Made by a program: the position numbers and the translations under genes. From Corynebacterium sp. p3-SID1145 (GTDB taxonomy: Bacteria; Actinomycetota; Actinomycetes; Mycobacteriales; Mycobacteriaceae), in the NCBI GenBank assembly GCA_025144245.1, contig JALXXC010000001.1:62001-126000 (forward strand): a stretch of DNA of 64,000 nucleotides, in the 5' to 3' direction. Below the pieces are notes generated by a model. It ran no database searches. It was not told the DNA's origin and saw only the letters and a program-made list of their open reading frames with translations. Shown piece after piece: positions 46,097 through 53,653 of this stretch (positions are counted from its first letter, which is position 1; each line of letters opens with the position of its first letter).

Positions 46097-47428
46097 ATGC
46101 ACTACACCTACGTTCACCCATCCACCCTCACCGACCAGGGCCTTCAGCTGGCCACCAGCGGCGGCACGCTCGACCGGGTGGATGAGCTGCACTTTTTCAG
46201 CGGCTTCGTGGAAAACCCGCACATCGTCGCTCGTGGGATGCTCACTGTTGCGGATTACGCCGCAAAGCGCTTCTACACCCCGGTGGATACTGTGGCTATC
46301 GCCGCGCTCGACCCGGTAGTCACTTCCACCCCGGAAAGTCTGCGGTTTGAGTCATTCTCCGGGTGCTGCAGCGCCTACGCTCGCCTCGATGTCACCGACG
46401 TGGACGCGGAATCCCAACAGTCCGGCGTGACCAACGTGGATATCAACATTCCCTTGCGCGAGGCGCTGGCAGGCATCACCCCGGGTGCACCGCTGCACCT
46501 CAACGTCGCCGATGACGCACTCAACGTCACCACCATGGAGAACACCCTGGAGGAAAAGAAGGTCAAGCTGCCGCTGCGGTGGGTCAAAGGCCTCGCCGAA
46601 TCCCAACGCATCAGCGCCTCCATGTCGCTGCAACTTGAACTCGCGGGCCCGCAGGCGAAGAAATTCATCAACTCGTTGCCGGGTGCGTCTACACCAAAAG
46701 CCGTGATGTGGGCGACGCCCGCACTGCGGAGTTTGCGGCTGGCGTCGAAACCTTCTCCGGGTGCGGTGTGCCTGGCAGGACCGGAACGTCTCAAGCCGAT
46801 CATCCCGCTGCTGCCGTACGTGACCAAAGTTTCCGCCTACAGCGCCGAGATCACCGCGGCCTCCCACCCGCAGTCTTCTGCCTGGGTGTTCGAGCTGCCG
46901 GGTTCGCGTTTCACTGTGGTGATCAGCCCGATGAAAACCCGCGGGTTCTCCGGCGAAGGATCCCTGCTGATGTCGCTGGGCAGCGAGCACGCCGCCGACG
47001 ACGCCGATCTCCTCTCCGCGGTACTGGCGTTCGACCCGCGCATGGACATCGACGACCTCGCTGCGCAAACCGGGCTCTCATCCACCCGCGTGGAAGACGC
47101 CCTCCAGGTACTCGCATCAACCGGGCAAGTCGGCTTCGACCTCGCCGCAGGGTCCTATTTCCACCGCCCGCTGCCCCTTGACCCGAATGTGGTGGGCAAG
47201 CTCAACGCGCGCCTCGCTAGCGCTGAAGAGTTGTTGGCCAATAACGCGGTCACCCCACGCGGGGACGCTTTCACGGTGCACTCCGGCTCCAATGAGTACA
47301 CGGTGAAGCTTGACGACGGTACCTACGCTTTCGCCTGCACCTGTTTCTGGTTTGCCAAGCACAAAGACACCCGCGGGCCATGCAAGCATGTGCTGGCCGC
47401 GCGGGCGTATCAGGGTGGGAAGCAGTAG
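46097..47428 (+). CDS. SWIM zinc-finger protein
   Basis: A 443-residue protein ending in a SWIM motif: C-T-C-F-W-F-A-K-H near residue 413 and C-K-H-V-L-A-A-R-A near residue 432 (CxCx(n)CxH). SWIM domains bind nucleic acid or protein. A winged-helix-like segment (D-I-D-D-L-A-A-Q-T-G-L-S-S-T-R-V) lies near residue 315. The ATG follows the upstream stop directly, so the two are co-translated. Similar SWIM genes in E. coli (yehQ) and actinobacteria are grouped with MoxR ATPase and vWA genes, none of which are here. Confidence 0.8.
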   Translation: MHYTYVHPSTLTDQGLQLATSGGTLDRVDELHFFSGFVENPHIVARGMLTVADYAAKRFYTPVDTVAIAALDPVVTSTPESLRFESFSGCCSAYARLDVTDVDAESQQSGVTNVDINIPLREALAGITPGAPLHLNVADDALNVTTMENTLEEKKVKLPLRWVKGLAESQRISASMSLQLELAGPQAKKFINSLPGASTPKAVMWATPALRSLRLASKPSPGAVCLAGPERLKPIIPLLPYVTKVSAYSAEITAASHPQSSAWVFELPGSRFTVVISPMKTRGFSGEGSLLMSLGSEHAADDADLLSAVLAFDPRMDIDDLAAQTGLSSTRVEDALQVLASTGQVGFDLAAGSYFHRPLPLDPNVVGKLNARLASAEELLANNAVTPRGDAFTVHSGSNEYTVKLDDGTYAFACTCFWFAKHKDTRGPCKHVLAARAYQGGKQ

Positions 47429-47486
47429 ACCGTGGACTAACGTGCGCGGGCCGCGTACCCAAGCCTCGGTGCAGCCGGCCCGTTAT

Positions 47487-47972
47487 TTACCACGTAGAGT
47501 CGCCGCGGGTGATCGCATCGTACCCGCCGTCGACGAAAATGACCTGGCCGCACAGGTGAGTGTTTTCCACGCTGGTCAACGCCGCGAGCATCTCAGCGGC
47601 CTGCTCCGGCTCAAGCCACCCGTTGAGCGGCATGGGCACCTGCTCCAGCTGGGCAAGACCTTCGGGGTTGTTGTGGAGTTGTTCCGTCATCGGCGAGACC
47701 ACCACGGCTGGGGCGATCGCGTTGAGGGCAATGCCCGCGCCCGCCCACTTCTCCGTCGGCGCGTTGCGGCGCACCCACCGCGCAATCGCCTGCTTGGAAG
47801 CAGAGTAGTTGGCGTAGCCTTCGCGCGGGCCCTGCTCGGCAAGTTCGGTGCCGCGCGCGACAGCGCGCTCCTCGTCGTTGGCCAGCAGCGCGTTGAGCAA
47901 TTCCACATCAGTGGGCTGCAGAGAAGCCATCGACGCTGTGACCACCGCAGGCGGATTGTCCGATGCCGCGAG
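47487..47972 (-). pseudogene. 3' half of a split short-chain dehydrogenase gene
   Basis: On the minus strand the frame reads A-S-D-N-P-P-A-V-V-T-A-S-M-A-S-L, then the SDR catalytic Y-A-N-Y-S-A-S-K, then N-A-I-A-P-A-V-V and a C-terminal V-D-G-G-Y. This is the second half of an SDR oxidoreductase. The first half lies at 53.15-53.43 kb on the same strand. The two halves are separated by the 5.2-kb transposon whose left target duplication starts at 47973. Confidence 0.88.
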
Positions 47973-47978
47973 CCTAGT

Positions 47979-48001
47979 TGCACTGGCCAGACACGTTGAT
48001 T
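47979..48001 (+). repeat. Left terminal inverted repeat of the transposon
   Basis: Starts TGCACTGGCCAG and ends ACGTTGATT. It matches the reverse complement of 53125-53147 at 18 of 23 positions. It is preceded by the target duplication CCTAGT. Confidence 0.8.
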
Positions 48002-48019
48002 GAGGCTAGACGGGTATCG

Positions 48020-48770
48020 TCACTGCCTGATCGTGCGCATACGGTAGTCCGTGAGGGTCAGCCCAAGAAGAGTGCGCGCTTCACGACTCAGGTGTGCCTG
48101 GTCAACGAAGCCGCAGCGGACTGCGACATCGGCCAGCGATTCATCTGGGTTGTCACGGATCCATTCGGTCGCTTCTTGGAGGCGTCGGCGGCGGATCATC
48201 GTGTAGGGCGACAGACCCACATACTTCGTGGTGAGGCGGTTGACCGTTCGAGTCGAGATCCCCAAGGCGCCCGCGAGGTCTTGCACCGTGGCGATGGTGG
48301 AGTCAGTGATGGCCAGGTCGACCAAACGGTTGGCTTGGTGAGCCTCGTCGGTCAGCGGGCCCACGTGGTGTGCAAGCCACACTTCGACTTCATCGATGAC
48401 AGCGGCAAGGTTGCCGCTTGATGCCTGAACTGTTTCGTGGAGTTCGAGGGCGGAGACAGGGACAGAATCGTCGCGGCAGGCTGCGGGTTGTTGAGTGAAG
48501 GCGGGCACTGCTGCCGGACGTAGCAAGGCACCGAGTACCCATCCCTGTCCGACCAGGACTCTTGTGGAGCGCCGCGTGGTGGGTCCCCAGAAGCGCACCT
48601 GGTCCATTTCGAAGGCGAGGTTGCTCGCGGGGAAGGCTAGGAGTTCTTGCGACGAGTGGTGCCCCGAGGGGGAGGTCCCACGTGGTGGTCCACCACCAGG
48701 CCACCAAGTCCTTGGCCGCGGGGCCGGGTGGGATCCGGGTGAAATCGAAGGGAAGTTCCGCTGGGAACAA
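48020..48770 (-). pseudogene. AraC-family transcriptional regulator, frameshifted
   Basis: The C-terminal two thirds are intact, with an AraC helix-turn-helix pair: V-Q-D-L-A-G-A-L-G-I-S-T-R-T-V-N-R and S-L-A-D-V-A-V-R-C-G-F-V-D-Q-A-H-L-S-R. The N-terminal part (F-P-A-E-L-P-F-D-F-T-R-I-P-P...W-W-W-T-T-T-W-D-L-P) is in another frame. It joins the rest only across a shift near 48660-48680, in a C-rich run. A TTG at 48770 is the likely start. It may be a real lesion or a sequencing error in the C-run. It is divergent from the VOC gene and perhaps controls it. Confidence 0.7.
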
Positions 48771-48857
48771 TGGGCCCCCGTCCGCTGACGCCAGATGGTG
48801 CGGTCATGGCACGAATCTACAAGACCACCCGCGCCAGCAGTCCCTAGCATGGAGGTC

Positions 48858-49373
48858 ATGACGACTTCACCAGTTACCCCTGCCCATGGCGAGTACACCG
48901 ACAACGGCCGCCCGAAGGGTTTCTCCAGCCTGACTCCGTTCGTTGCACTCGAGGATCCGAAGGCAGCGTTGGCGTTCTACGCCGAGGTGTTCGGCGCCCG
49001 CGTTGTGAACTCCACCGAGATGGAGGGGGTGATCATCCACGCCGAGCTCGACTTCGGGTGTGGTCGCCTCAAGCTGGGGCCGGCGATGAGGGACTATCAC
49101 CTGCTGGCGCTGAATCCAGAGGCCGAAGACGCGCAGTTCTCCCTCGGCATCTACGTCGCGGACGTCGACAGGGTCGTTGAGACCGCAGTCGCTCGCGGCG
49201 CTGTACTGCGCGAGGCTGTGACGGGTTTCGTCTCTGGCGACCGCTACGGGAGCATCCGCGATCCGTTCGGGATCCGGTGGTCGGTGATGACGCGGGTCGA
49301 GGACCTCAGCGATGAGGAATCAGCTCGTCGGGTCGATGCCTGGGCCGCAGAAGTGAGCAACCAGAACAACTGA
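48858..49373 (+). CDS. VOC superfamily (glyoxalase/bleomycin-resistance-like) protein
   Basis: A 171-residue protein of the PhnB-like group: L-T-P-F-V-A-L-E-D-P-K-A-A-L-A-F-Y-A-E-V-F-G-A near residue 25 and Y-G-S-I-R-D-P-F-G-I-R-W near residue 140. The substrate is unknown. The ATG at 48858 follows TAGCAT by 7 nt, so it is read leaderless and divergently from the AraC-type gene. Its stop lies at the possible left edge of the internal IS481 copy. Confidence 0.85.
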   Translation: MTTSPVTPAHGEYTDNGRPKGFSSLTPFVALEDPKAALAFYAEVFGARVVNSTEMEGVIIHAELDFGCGRLKLGPAMRDYHLLALNPEAEDAQFSLGIYVADVDRVVETAVARGAVLREAVTGFVSGDRYGSIRDPFGIRWSVMTRVEDLSDEESARRVDAWAAEVSNQNN

Positions 49374-49406
49374 CCCTCCCCGTCGGTCGCTCCACGGCGA
49401 GGAGCC

Positions 49407-49446
49407 TGTGATGGGCGGCCACCGTGTGAGGTGGCCGCCCATCACA
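49407..49446. terminator. 17-bp perfect hairpin between the VOC gene and the transposase
   Basis: TGTGATGGGCGGCCACC at 49407-49423 pairs fully with GGTGGCCGCCCATCACA at 49430-49446 around GTGTGA. No T-run follows. It can stop VOC transcription or shield the transposase from outside read-through. Confidence 0.6.
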
Positions 49447-49461
49447 CCTTGGAGGACGTCC

Positions 49462-50449
49462 ATGTCCCACCCAAATTCTGCACTGCCCCCCTCGCCACCG
49501 CCTGAAGGTAGCCCAACTCGTCGTCGAGGAAGGATGGCCGATCAGCGAGGTCGCCGCTCGCTTCCAGGTCTCCTGGCCCACCGCGAAGCGCTGGGCCGAC
49601 CGCTACCGCGCCGGCGAGTCCATGCACGACCGGTCCTCACGACCACACCACAGCCCGAACAAGACCCACCCGAAGGTCGTCAAGCGCTGCATCAGCCCGC
49701 GCATGCGACTCCGCGAAGGGCCAGTGCAACTCGCACCACGACTCGGGATCGCCCCCTCCACCGTCCACCGCATCCTCTCGTCCTGCCACCTCAACCGACT
49801 GACTCACGTCGACCGTGCCACCGGCGAACCCATCCGCCGCTACGAACACGACCACCCCGGCGCGATGCTCCACGTCGACGTGAAGAAGCTCGGAAACATC
49901 CCCGACGGTGGAGGCTGGCGTTACGTCGGACGACGGCAGGGCGACAAGAACCGGGCCGTCACACCAGACAAGCCGAAGAACAAGCACCACGACCCCCTGA
50001 TGGGAAAGGCCTATGTTCACACGGTGATCGATGACCATTCCCGTGTCGCCTACGCTGAGATTCACGACGACGAAACCGCGATCACCGCCACTGCGGTCCT
50101 GGTGAGGGCTGTCGAGTGGATCAACGCTCGTGGGGTCACGGTCGAGCGGGTTCTGTCCGACAACGGCGGTGCCTACCGGTCACACCTGTGGCGAGACACC
50201 TGCGCCGAGCTCGACATCAAGCACAAGCGAACCAGGCCGTATCGGCCCCAGACCAACGGCAAGATCGAGCGCTTCCACCGCACCCTGGCCGACGGCTGGG
50301 CCTACGCCCGCTGCTACACCTCCAAGGCCGAACGACGCGGCGAGCTCGACGGTTGGCTGCACTACTACAATCAGCACCGCCCGCACACGGCCTGCGGCAA
50401 CCAGCCGTCCTTCTCACGATTGATCAACGTCCCCGATCAGTACATCTAG
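49462..50449 (+). pseudogene. IS481-family transposase, frameshifted near the start
   Basis: The ATG at 49462 gives M-S-H-P-N-S-A-L, the usual IS481 start. One extra base in the C-rich run at 49486-49492 then moves the conserved helix-turn-helix (L-K-V-A-Q-L-V-V-E-E-G-W-P-I-S-E-V-A-A-R-F-Q-V-S-W) into the +1 frame. From there the protein is complete to L-I-N-V-P-D-Q-Y-I and a TAG at 50447-50449. The DDE residues are in L-H-V-D-V, L-S-D-N-G-G and G-K-I-E-R-F-H. It is probably inactive unless the shift is programmed or a sequencing error. Confidence 0.8.
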
Positions 50450-50450
50450 A
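50422..50450 (+). repeat. Internal copy of the transposon end plus TCTAGA
   Basis: The 3' end of the transposase gene matches the outer right repeat at 21 of 23 positions and is followed by TCTAGA, an NCTAGN hexamer. It marks the right end of a simple IS481 copy inside the larger element. A degenerate candidate for its left end (ACTGACC...) lies near 49368-49390, which would give an IS of about 1.08 kb. Confidence 0.6.
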
Positions 50451-50838
50451 GCCGGCAGCGATGGGGCGTGTTGTTTCTCTAGTTACATGGGTGATCCCAG
50501 TTCAGTCTGTTCGACCTCACGGGGGAGCTGTAGCTCGTTGGTTCAGTATGCAGCCGGGGGCGTTTGCGGTGGTGTGGTTGGCTGCGGGGCGTGGGGTCTA
50601 TCTGTGACGGCTGGCGGGTCTGATGCATCGTCTACATCGTCGGCGAACTGTTCGGCGACGATGCCGAACAGGTAGCCGAACACTAAGAGTCCGAACCAGC
50701 CGATAGACCAACACAACACGGCAAAGAAAGCGCGCACGCATTTTGCGGCGATGCTTTCTTTGTCGTGTTGTGTTGGTCGGGTCCTGCCGCGCCGCTACAT
50801 GGAGGGCCGCGGCATAGCAGGCACGACAGGAATGTGGG
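50451..50838. repeat. Gap with a 26-bp inverted repeat, no gene
   Basis: Between the transposase and the epoxide hydrolase there is no convincing gene. GACCAACACAACACGGC... at 50706-50731 pairs with ...GTCGTGTTGTGTTGGTC at 50753-50778, 26 bp with one G-T mismatch and a 21-nt loop. It could be a terminator for the hydrolase gene, though no T-run follows, or a remnant of a small mobile element. Confidence 0.6.
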
Positions 50839-51975
50839 TCAGGACAGGTGCCCGATGGCGCAGCGAATGTCAGTTGCGACGAGGTCTGGCTGCTCCCAGG
50901 CAGCGAAGTGCCCACCCTTAGCGGCTTCGGTCCAGTGCACGATCTCGTCAGTATTCTCCGCGATGCGGCGCACTGGTCGAATGATGTCGTTGGGCATGAC
51001 CAAGATGGCTGTAGGGACGTCGGACTTGGAAAGAGGAGCGGTCCAGTCGGGGCGTCCGTACTTGTAGTAGCGAGCGGCCGATCCCGCCGTGCGGAAGAAC
51101 CAGTAGATCGACACTGTGGTGAGCATCTGGTCGCGTCCGAGAAGTGCGTCAGGGTTCTCCTCGGTGCTGGTCCAGTCGTGGAAGCGCTCGACCATCCAGG
51201 ACATCTGTCCGATGGGCGAGTCGGTCAGTGCGTAGGCCAGTGATTGTGGGCGGGTGGACTGAAGTATGGCGTAGGCGCTCAGGTCGTACTGATATCGGGT
51301 GCCGCGCGCGACAGCCTCCGCTTCGGCCGGATTAGACATGTCAGCGGTGTCGCGGGTAAGGCCCTCGCCACCCAGCATCCCTGTGGTGTGAATGCCTGCG
51401 ACCGCTTCAGGATGTTGGACTCCCAAATCGCGAACGATTCCGGATCCCGTGTCGTAGCCGTGTGCGAGGAACCGGTCGTATCCGAGCCGGTGCATCAGGG
51501 TGGCGAAGGCGTCAGCGACGCGGCTTACGGTCCAACCGTTCGCGGGGCCGGAGATCCCGAACCCTGGAATGGTGGGGATCACGACGTGAAAGGCCTGTTG
51601 ATTTTCTCCGGGATCCGTGAGCTGAGGCAGCATGTCGAGGAAGTCTACTGGTGTGCTGGGCCAGCCATGCACGAGGAGTAAGGGCTTGGCTTCAGGTTGT
51701 TGCGAGAGTTGGTGGAAGAAGTGAATGTCGTGTCCGTCGATTGGAGTCGTGAATTGCGGCACGGCATTGATGCGGGCCTCCTGGGCGCGCCAGTCGAAAC
51801 CGTCCTTCCAGTAGGCGGTGAGCTCCTTGGCGTAGTCAAGAGGAAGTCCGTCAGCCCAGTCATCGGTGGGGCCTCGGTCGGGCCAGCGCACGGACTCAAG
51901 TCGCTGCTGCAAGTCGGTGAGTTCGGTTTCGTCAATGTGGAGAGTGAACGGTGAAATCTGTGTCGTTGTGTTCAT
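50839..51975 (-). CDS. Epoxide hydrolase family protein
   Basis: A 378-residue alpha/beta hydrolase with the EHN N-terminal domain (L-Q-Q-R-L-E-S-V-R-W-P and W-K-D-G-F-D-W-R near residue 55), the oxyanion H-G-W-P, and the nucleophile Asp in H-G-Y-D-T-G-S-G near residue 170. The catalytic His is in G-G-H-F-A-A-W-E-Q-P near the C-terminus. It opens epoxides to diols, and the substrate is unknown. The ATG at 51975 lies 6 nt after TAAGTT. It follows the WYL regulator, which may control it. Confidence 0.9.
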   Translation of the reverse strand: MNTTTQISPFTLHIDETELTDLQQRLESVRWPDRGPTDDWADGLPLDYAKELTAYWKDGFDWRAQEARINAVPQFTTPIDGHDIHFFHQLSQQPEAKPLLLVHGWPSTPVDFLDMLPQLTDPGENQQAFHVVIPTIPGFGISGPANGWTVSRVADAFATLMHRLGYDRFLAHGYDTGSGIVRDLGVQHPEAVAGIHTTGMLGGEGLTRDTADMSNPAEAEAVARGTRYQYDLSAYAILQSTRPQSLAYALTDSPIGQMSWMVERFHDWTSTEENPDALLGRDQMLTTVSIYWFFRTAGSAARYYKYGRPDWTAPLSKSDVPTAILVMPNDIIRPVRRIAENTDEIVHWTEAAKGGHFAAWEQPDLVATDIRCAIGHLS

Positions 51976-52036
51976 GCCTACAACTTAATCAGCCCTTGTG
52001 GACACAGGTTGGCCACAAGTCCAACGATCAGTCAGA

Positions 52037-52993
52037 TTAGGGCATAGTCGCCTCAATTAGTCGCTTGCCCCAGGCCTGCAAATGATGCCTGGCCTCTTTG
52101 GGCTCGTGAACCTTGAATGGTGCACCGATGCTGGTGAGGCCGAAGGCGACCCAATCAAGCTGATCTGCGGCGATCGTGACGTTGCAGGACCCCGGGCCGG
52201 TCGGCTCGATACTGGCATACTCACCAAGAACCTCTTCCGCTCGCGCAGCATTCGCTTGGACGGTGGCGCGCACCAGGTGGAGCGACCGCGCGGCGGTCAG
52301 GCCCTCGGACAAGAACGTCGAAGCATCGCCGCTCGGGAGTTGCCGTTGGGCGAAGGCATCCCCAGTCGGTTGCGCCTCGGTGATGCGATCCACGCGGAAT
52401 AGTCGCCAGTCCTGCCTCAGTAGGTCAAAGGCGACAAGGTATAGCAAGCCCTCCCGCGAGACGAGGTCGTGCGGTTCGACTTCGCGGGTAGACTTCGCTC
52501 CACCTGCTGTGCTGTAAGCAATCAATATTCTTTCGCTGCGGCGGGAAGCAGTGGCGACGGTAGTGATGACTCGCACCTCACTGGTGGGACGTCGTTTGCC
52601 GGGCGGCGAGGAGATAGTAATGCTCCGTAGGGCCTCAACCTGACGACGTACCTTTGGTGGAAGGACCTCCATGAGCTTCACCAGCGCGCTCACCGTCGCA
52701 TCGATGTCGGAGTCGGCTGCCTTGGCGGTTGCGTAGGTCAGTTCGAGCACAACGACCACCGCCTCGTCCTCAGAAAGCATTAACGGAGGCAACGCGGACT
52801 TACCCGTTAAGGCGTAGCCCCCACCGGTTCCTCGGCTCGCGCTAATCGGATAGCCGAGCTCCTGCAGAGTGGTCACGTCACGGCGTAGTGTGCGTGGGCT
52901 AATCTCCAAGCGTTCAGCCAGTTCAGCCGCGGGCCACAATCGTCCCGAGTGCAACAAGGTCAGCAACTCAAGAAGGCGCGTGTTGCTCGACAT
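52037..52993 (-). CDS. YafY-type WYL-domain transcriptional regulator
   Basis: A 318-residue regulator. The N-terminal HTH_11 domain (R-L-L-E-L-L-T-L-L-H-S-G-R-L-W-P-A-A-E-L-A-E-R-L) is followed by the WYL domain (about residues 140-215, with L-I-A-Y-S-T-A-G-G) and the WCX C-terminal part. WYL domains sense small ligands or nucleic acids. The ATG is 6 nt after TAGAAT. It is the outermost gene at the right end of the transposon and is oriented toward the epoxide hydrolase gene. Confidence 0.88.
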   Translation of the reverse strand: MSSNTRLLELLTLLHSGRLWPAAELAERLEISPRTLRRDVTTLQELGYPISASRGTGGGYALTGKSALPPLMLSEDEAVVVVLELTYATAKAADSDIDATVSALVKLMEVLPPKVRRQVEALRSITISSPPGKRRPTSEVRVITTVATASRRSERILIAYSTAGGAKSTREVEPHDLVSREGLLYLVAFDLLRQDWRLFRVDRITEAQPTGDAFAQRQLPSGDASTFLSEGLTAARSLHLVRATVQANAARAEEVLGEYASIEPTGPGSCNVTIAADQLDWVAFGLTSIGAPFKVHEPKEARHHLQAWGKRLIEATMP

Positions 52994-53124
52994 GGGTCGA
53001 TTCTATCTGACTGTCCCGTAGGTGTTAGGACAGCTTGTTGAATGGATCTCTCAAGGCCTGTCGGGGGCTCTGATCATACGAGAGAAAGAGATGCGTGGGA
53101 GCACCTTCGAGTGGGGCCCGCATC

Positions 53125-53147
53125 GATCAACGTCTCCGGTCAGTACA
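53125..53147 (-). repeat. Right terminal inverted repeat of the transposon
   Basis: Read inward from the right end it is TGTACTGACCGG...ACGTTGATC. It is followed on the outside by GCTAGT (53148-53153). It matches the left end at 18 of 23 positions and the internal transposase 3' end at 21 of 23. Confidence 0.8.
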
Positions 53148-53153
53148 GCTAGT

Positions 53154-53598
53154 GGACTCCCTCCTAGGTGGCCACCGCGCCGAAGTAGTTCACCTGGACA
53201 GTCTTCGCGATAGGCGCTTGCATGCCCGCGTTGGCGATCACCGCGTTGAGGGTGCCGCCGGAAAGTTCGCGCGCTTTTTCCGCGAGCTCGGCGCGGCCTT
53301 ACGGGGTGGTCAGGTCGCAGTTGTTGTCGGCGTCTTTGATATCGGCCGTGATCACCGTCGCCCCGCGCGAGCGCAGCAGCTCAGCTGTGGCTTTGCCGAT
53401 GCCGCCGGTGATGTTGCCGATGTGGGCGCCGTCGTGAAGCACGCGCAGGCCGGTGAGCTCGTGATCGTAATACTCGTCGGAGTCCTCGTCGTCGGCGAGC
53501 GGCTTCACGACGACCTCGCCGCGCACGCCGTGGGACTTCACTACCCTGCCAATCCGGATTTCCATGGAAGCCACGGCTACCAGCGCCGATACGTCCAC
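53154..53598 (-). pseudogene. Chimera: rimM 5' fragment fused to the 5' half of the SDR gene
   Basis: From about 53565 down the minus strand encodes M-E-I-R-I-G-R-V-V-K-S-H-G, as in RimM. An internal deletion then joins it to D-E-D-S-D-E-Y-Y-D-H-E-L and G-N-I-T-G. It next becomes an SDR: G-I-G-K-A-T-A-E-L-L-R-S-R-G, a TAA at 53299-53301, then I-A-N-A-G-M and V-N-Y-F-G-A-V-A-T up to the transposon target site. It is thus a degraded duplicate of rimM fused in frame to a dehydrogenase whose second half lies at 47.5-48.0 kb. Confidence 0.85.
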
Positions 53599-53653
53599 GC
53601 CGCCCGTAGTTTCGACCGTGATGATCTTCGGTTGGGACTGCGGGTAGATACGG

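Larger units (their letters stand above)
47973..53153. mobile_element. IS481-type transposon, 5.2 kb, inserted in an SDR gene
   Basis: The ends are inverted repeats of about 23 bp: TGCACTGGCC...GTTGATT from 47979 inward, and the reverse complement of 53125-53147, TGTACTGACC...GTTGATC, matching at 18 of 23 positions. Outside them lie CCTAGT (47973-47978) and GCTAGT (53148-53153), a near-perfect 6-bp duplication centred on CTAG, the NCTAGN target known for IS481. The same terminal sequence forms the 3' end of the transposase gene inside (21 of 23 against the right end). Contents are an AraC regulator, a VOC protein, the transposase, an epoxide hydrolase and a WYL regulator. Confidence 0.8.

Noticed and set aside
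50528..50570. tRNA-like 5' half (GGGGGAGCTGTAGCTCGTTGG...)
   Set aside because: It has a D-arm-like look, but no anticodon stem, T-arm or 3' acceptor strand follows.
50543..50737. Possible 64-residue membrane protein on the minus strand
   Set aside because: Its start lies inside the loop of the 26-bp inverted repeat, there is no ribosome binding site, and only one hydrophobic segment is seen.
52082..52517. Plus-strand open frames opposite the WYL regulator
   Set aside because: Antisense shadows of a well-supported gene.
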